A DNA stretch of 64,000 nucleotides from Chryseobacterium antibioticum. Its GTDB lineage: Bacteria; Bacteroidota; Bacteroidia; Flavobacteriales; Weeksellaceae. How positions within the stretch are numbered: the first letter of the stretch is position 1; every line of letters begins with the position of its first letter. This document shows, piece by piece, positions 61,947-64,000 of the stretch. A program made the translations under genes and the position numbers. The notes beneath the pieces were generated by a model. That model was not told where the DNA came from. It did no database searches and worked only from the letters and a program-made list of their open reading frames with translations. The stretch spans positions 23,206-87,205 of the forward strand of contig NZ_JABBGI010000020.1 of NCBI RefSeq assembly GCF_012927325.1, written 5' to 3'.

Positions 61947-62093
61947 ATGAAAAATTTAAAAAAATTAGACAAAGAATGTCTAAAAAGTATCAATGGCGGA
62001 ACATCAAGGGAATGTGACACTTATTGTAAACCCGATGAAGTATGCATTCCGGGAGTATGTGGTAGTCCGCCAAAATGTTTAGCCACTTCTTAA
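61947..62093 (+). CDS. Small GG-leader Cys-rich peptide, type D
   Basis: A 48-residue peptide. The first 18 residues (MKNLKKLDKECLKSINGG) match the double-glycine leader of bacteriocin-like precursors, where cleavage after GG by a C39-type peptidase-transporter is expected. The 30-residue core has five cysteines (residues 23, 27, 33, 38, 44), e.g. CDTYCKP and CIPGVCG, besides one in the leader (11). It is the only one of six on the plus strand. Function, modification and target are unknown; no processing enzyme is in the window. Confidence 0.72.
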   Translation: MKNLKKLDKECLKSINGGTSRECDTYCKPDEVCIPGVCGSPPKCLATS

Positions 62094-62421
62094 AAAGTTG
62101 ATGGATTAATCAATTTTAGTATTGAAAAAGGTTGTCTCAAAGCAAAGAGGCATCCTTTTTTAATTTACTGAGGAAGAGCATATATCTTACAAAACCTTAA
62201 ACTTACAAACAATAGATCCATCAAAAATTAGAAATAGAGACGCCTAAATAAAATAACTCAGGCAACTATTATCTGATAGCTGTGTCAAAGGATAAAGGAA
62301 GCAATGGAAAATTTATAGATACTTTCAGAAAAGATATAGAAACGGGAAAGAATACACATCAAATAGCTTTAAAAAATTGATCAAATAAGATAAAAAAACA
62401 CTGTTTTCACACAGTGCTTTT
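62094..62421. other. Gap with two terminators and a decayed reading frame
   Basis: This 328-base gap holds a terminator for the type D gene near its left end, a terminator for the next minus-strand gene at its right end, and an open stretch of 42 codons at 62252-62380 that has no ATG and starts right after a stop codon. That stretch looks like codon-biased sequence and may be a gene remnant. Confidence 0.35.
62124..62162 (+). terminator. Terminator of the type D peptide gene
   Basis: AAAAAGGTTGTCTC and GAGGCATCCTTTTTT form a hairpin with small internal loops and a T-run, about 30 bases after the stop. Confidence 0.65.
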
Positions 62422-62423
62422 TT
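62392..62423. terminator. Terminator of the type A peptide gene
   Basis: AAAAAACACTG and CAGTGCTTTTTT form a stem with T-runs on both strands, close to the stop codon of the minus-strand gene. Confidence 0.7.
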
Positions 62424-62616
62424 ATAATGGTCCAGAACAAAGATAGTCTACCTTGACCCGTAATTTACAGCAGGCAGGCAAAGCATTAAAATCATCACAT
62501 GATTTTGGATAATCCGGCCCTGGTCCATAAGGTCCCGGAGGACAGTTTTCATAACAGACATTTCCTCCGTTAACCGATTTCAGATTTCCTCTGTTTAACT
62601 TTCTCAGATTTTTCAT
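62422..62616 (-). CDS. Small GG-leader Cys-rich peptide, type A
   Basis: A 64-residue peptide with leader MKNLRKLNRGNLKSVNGG and a proline/glycine-rich core (CPPGPYGPGPDYPKSC) containing six cysteines at residues 21, 25, 40, 49, 50 and 60. The same spacing C-x8-CC-x9-C, and a C-x-G-P end, recur in the type A' gene at 63096. The core lacks homology I can name. The region just upstream shares 20 or more identical bases with the upstream region of the type B gene at 62702. Confidence 0.75.
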   Translation of the reverse strand: MKNLRKLNRGNLKSVNGGNVCYENCPPGPYGPGPDYPKSCDDFNALPACCKLRVKVDYLCSGPL

Positions 62617-62701
62617 ATTAATTTATTTGGTTTATAAATATAGCATTTTAAACCTAAATCATGAAAAATAAACCATAAAGAACAGAAAATACTTTAATTA
62701 A

Positions 62702-62872
62702 TTACAGCATTGGCGCATAGCAGGTACCACCAGGTTTTCTCCAGCAGCCCCAGGCACCGCCTCCGCGGAAACAGACATAGGCAGCACCACCACATGCTTC
62801 AATCTGCAATTCGGTAAATCCGCCACTGATTTTACTTTTTTCTTCTCTGGAAAGCTTTTTTAAATTTTTCAT
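62702..62872 (-). CDS. Small GG-leader Cys-rich peptide, type B
   Basis: A 56-residue peptide with leader MKNLKKLSREEKSKISGG and a core rich in Gly and aromatic residues (YVCFRGGGAWGCWRKPGG) with four cysteines at 27, 34, 43 and 51. The Met at 62872 is chosen because it gives the standard leader; a frame seven residues longer begins at 62893. The paralogue at 63333 differs at only 7 of 56 residues. Export by a GG-peptidase transporter is expected. Confidence 0.75.
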   Translation of the reverse strand: MKNLKKLSREEKSKISGGFTELQIEACGGAAYVCFRGGGAWGCWRKPGGTCYAPML

Positions 62873-63095
62873 ATTAATTTTATTTTGGTTCATAAATATA
62901 GCATTTTAAACCTATTCTATGAAAAATATATAAGTAAATCTAAATATATCCCATTAAAGGGAATACCAATAAAAGAGCTAAGACGGAAATTATAAAAGCC
63001 GGTAAAAACAATTAAACACAACTTTAATCACTTCTATTTTAAATCCCCGATTAATAACGAAAGAACCCTCTTCCATCGCTGCTCTTTCAGTTTAA

Positions 63096-63296
63096 TCAGC
63101 TAAAAACTGGACCTACACAACCCATATGTACAATATACTGACCTTTACAACAGTCAGTCATAGCATTGTACTGTTGACAGCTGCGCGTTGCTCCTGATCC
63201 CGGAGGCCCGAAAGTGGTTCCTGCAGGGTAAGGACATCCTCCGGGGCAAGCCGCACCGTTGATGTTTTTCAATTGTTCTTTTGATAATTTTTTCAT
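63096..63296 (-). CDS. Small GG-leader-type Cys-rich peptide, type A'
   Basis: A 66-residue peptide, paralogue of the gene at 62422. The leader (MKKLSKEQLKNINGAA) is shorter and has GA at the cleavage position. The core (CPGGCPYPAG onward) has six cysteines at residues 17, 21, 40, 49, 50 and 60, with the same C-x3-C, C-x8-CC-x9-C pattern, and NA-Met/Leu at 44-46. It lies between the two type B genes. Confidence 0.75.
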   Translation of the reverse strand: MKKLSKEQLKNINGAACPGGCPYPAGTTFGPPGSGATRSCQQYNAMTDCCKGQYIVHMGCVGPVFS

Positions 63297-63332
63297 AATA
63301 ATAATTTTTTGAGATTGATATAGTCTGATTCA

Positions 63333-63503
63333 TTACACCATTGGAGGATAACAGGTTCCGCCAGGTTTTCTCCAGCACCCCCAGGCACCACCTCCACGGA
63401 AACATACGTAAGTAGCACCACCACATGTTTCGATTTGAAATTCGGTAAACCCGCCACTTATTTTACTTTTTTCTTCTCTCGAAAGTTTCCTGATATTTTT
63501 CAT
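63333..63503 (-). CDS. Small GG-leader Cys-rich peptide, type B'
   Basis: A 56-residue peptide that is 49/56 identical to the type B gene product. Leader MKNIRKLSREEKSKISGG, core with four cysteines at 27, 34, 43 and 51 and the same CFRGGGAWGCWRKPGG stretch. Substitutions are L4I, K5R, L22F, A26T, A31T, A53P and L56V. Protein similarity is kept while many third positions have changed, which would fit purifying selection, but I have not counted the codon changes. Confidence 0.75.
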   Translation of the reverse strand: MKNIRKLSREEKSKISGGFTEFQIETCGGATYVCFRGGGAWGCWRKPGGTCYPPMV

Positions 63504-63532
63504 AATATTTTTGAGTTTAATTTTTAATCATA

Positions 63533-63706
63533 CTATTCTACTTCTACCGGAATTTTTCCACAAAAAAATCCTTTGGGAATACATTTTTTTGCATACTCAC
63601 ACCAATAATGGGTGTAAATACAGACACATGGAAACGGACCGCAGTCTATGCCAGCTCCCGTCACTTTTTTTAATTCTTCTCTGGTTAATTTTTTAAATTT
63701 TTTCAT
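63533..63706 (-). CDS. Small GA-leader Cys-rich peptide, type C
   Basis: A 57-residue peptide with leader MKKFKKLTREELKKVTGAG (GA rather than GG) and a core with six cysteines (22, 27, 29, 36, 42, 49), for example CGPFPCVC and CIPKGFFCG. It is not related in its core to types A or B, but the leader links it to the same export logic. It is the most upstream minus-strand member and could be the first gene of the run. Confidence 0.7.
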   Translation of the reverse strand: MKKFKKLTREELKKVTGAGIDCGPFPCVCIYTHYWCEYAKKCIPKGFFCGKIPVEVE

Positions 63707-63869
63707 AATATTCTAAGTTTAAATTACTGTTATTATTAATTTTTTCACACCCTGATGATATGTTAGACAAATATGAAACGTACAGATTTTAAAACCAAAC
63801 CAGAATTAACAGGTGTAGCTGAATATTGAGTAAATGATCCGTTTTGAATGATTACCGTGATCCTGTAAT

Positions 63870-63909
63870 AAAAAAAGAATCTGTCTCACAACTGAGGCAG
63901 ATTCTTTTT
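63870..63909. terminator. Terminator at the right edge
   Basis: AAAAAGAATCTGTCTC and GAGGCAGATTCTTTTT form a strong hairpin. It lies upstream of the type C gene, so it probably ends a transcript coming from beyond the window. The rest of 63707-64000 shows no gene I can support. Confidence 0.75.
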
Positions 63910-64000
63910 GTTATAAAAGTACTTGTTTTACTGTTTTATTTTCATTACATTTAACTGTATATCAGGTATCTGTATGAATTTCAAGGATTATAATCAGCAT

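Noticed and set aside
63511..63696. 61-codon plus-strand frame at the right end
   Set aside because: It lies opposite the type C peptide gene, which has a clear leader and cysteine pattern; the plus-strand product has no recognisable feature.
63962..64000. Short minus-strand open stretch at the very edge
   Set aside because: Thirteen codons cannot be assigned to a gene. The terminator at 63870 suggests a leftward transcript from outside, but the coding end is not identifiable.

Overview
The window reads as chromosome of a low-GC Bacteroidetes bacterium of the Flavobacteriia, most likely Chryseobacterium or a close relative. Reasons seen in the sequence: three proteins with C-terminal type IX secretion sorting domains plus a T9SS plug-domain protein, -7 promoter boxes of the TAnnTTTG type, almost no Shine-Dalgarno sequences, a flavastacin-like astacin protease, a TonB-dependent receptor, and a cluster of small double-glycine-leader peptides of the kind seen in Chryseobacterium. 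Genus assignment is inference. I see no rRNA, tRNA, CRISPR array or insertion sequence.

Layout. 1-8.0 kb: end of a sensor kinase, an MgtC-family membrane protein and a CzcCBA-like heavy-metal efflux operon. 8-11 kb: DUF1801 protein and a fibronectin-type-III T9SS cargo. 11-16.7 kb: housekeeping run (aminotransferase, lipoprotein, murB, proC, VanZ-like protein, lnt). 17-19 kb: FG-GAP/VCBS T9SS cargo. 19-21.5 kb: rpmB-rpmG-DUF4295, then a secreted RidA-like protein and ftsY. 21.5-29.6 kb: sppA, folK, two tandem OmpA-type porin paralogues, recQ, fmt. 30-32 kb: ribB with a decayed GTP cyclohydrolase II half, and a flavin-dependent oxidoreductase. 32.7-36.3 kb: astacin lipoprotein, Pif1-type helicase, lipoprotein. 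36.5-43.7 kb: gamma-carbonic-anhydrase-like protein, double-Nfu_N NifU protein, hemH, thermolysin-like T9SS protease, T9SS plug protein, MBL hydrolase. 43.9-50.1 kb: trehalose unit (TonB receptor, trehalase, MFS importer, divergent AraC regulator). 50.2-57.8 kb: redoxin, TetR regulator and an AcrAB-TolC-type efflux operon with four matching operator palindromes. 58.2-61.9 kb: miaA, yicC, gmk, nadA. 61.9-63.7 kb: six small Cys-rich peptide genes with GG or GA leaders.

The parts most worth attention are the peptide array at the right end (two peptide families alternating A-B-A'-B', with conserved cysteine spacing and partly shared promoters), the TetR operator set with a duplicated 44-bp promoter segment, two adjacent MITE-like elements with perfect terminal inverted repeats (57885-58057 and 58087-58219), and a dispersed family of degenerate CT/AG-rich intergenic repeats found in at least six copies. 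Several enzymes have lost catalytic residues (RidA-like, GTP cyclohydrolase II half of RibB). Coordinates use the start codon I judged best, which is sometimes downstream of the longest reading frame.
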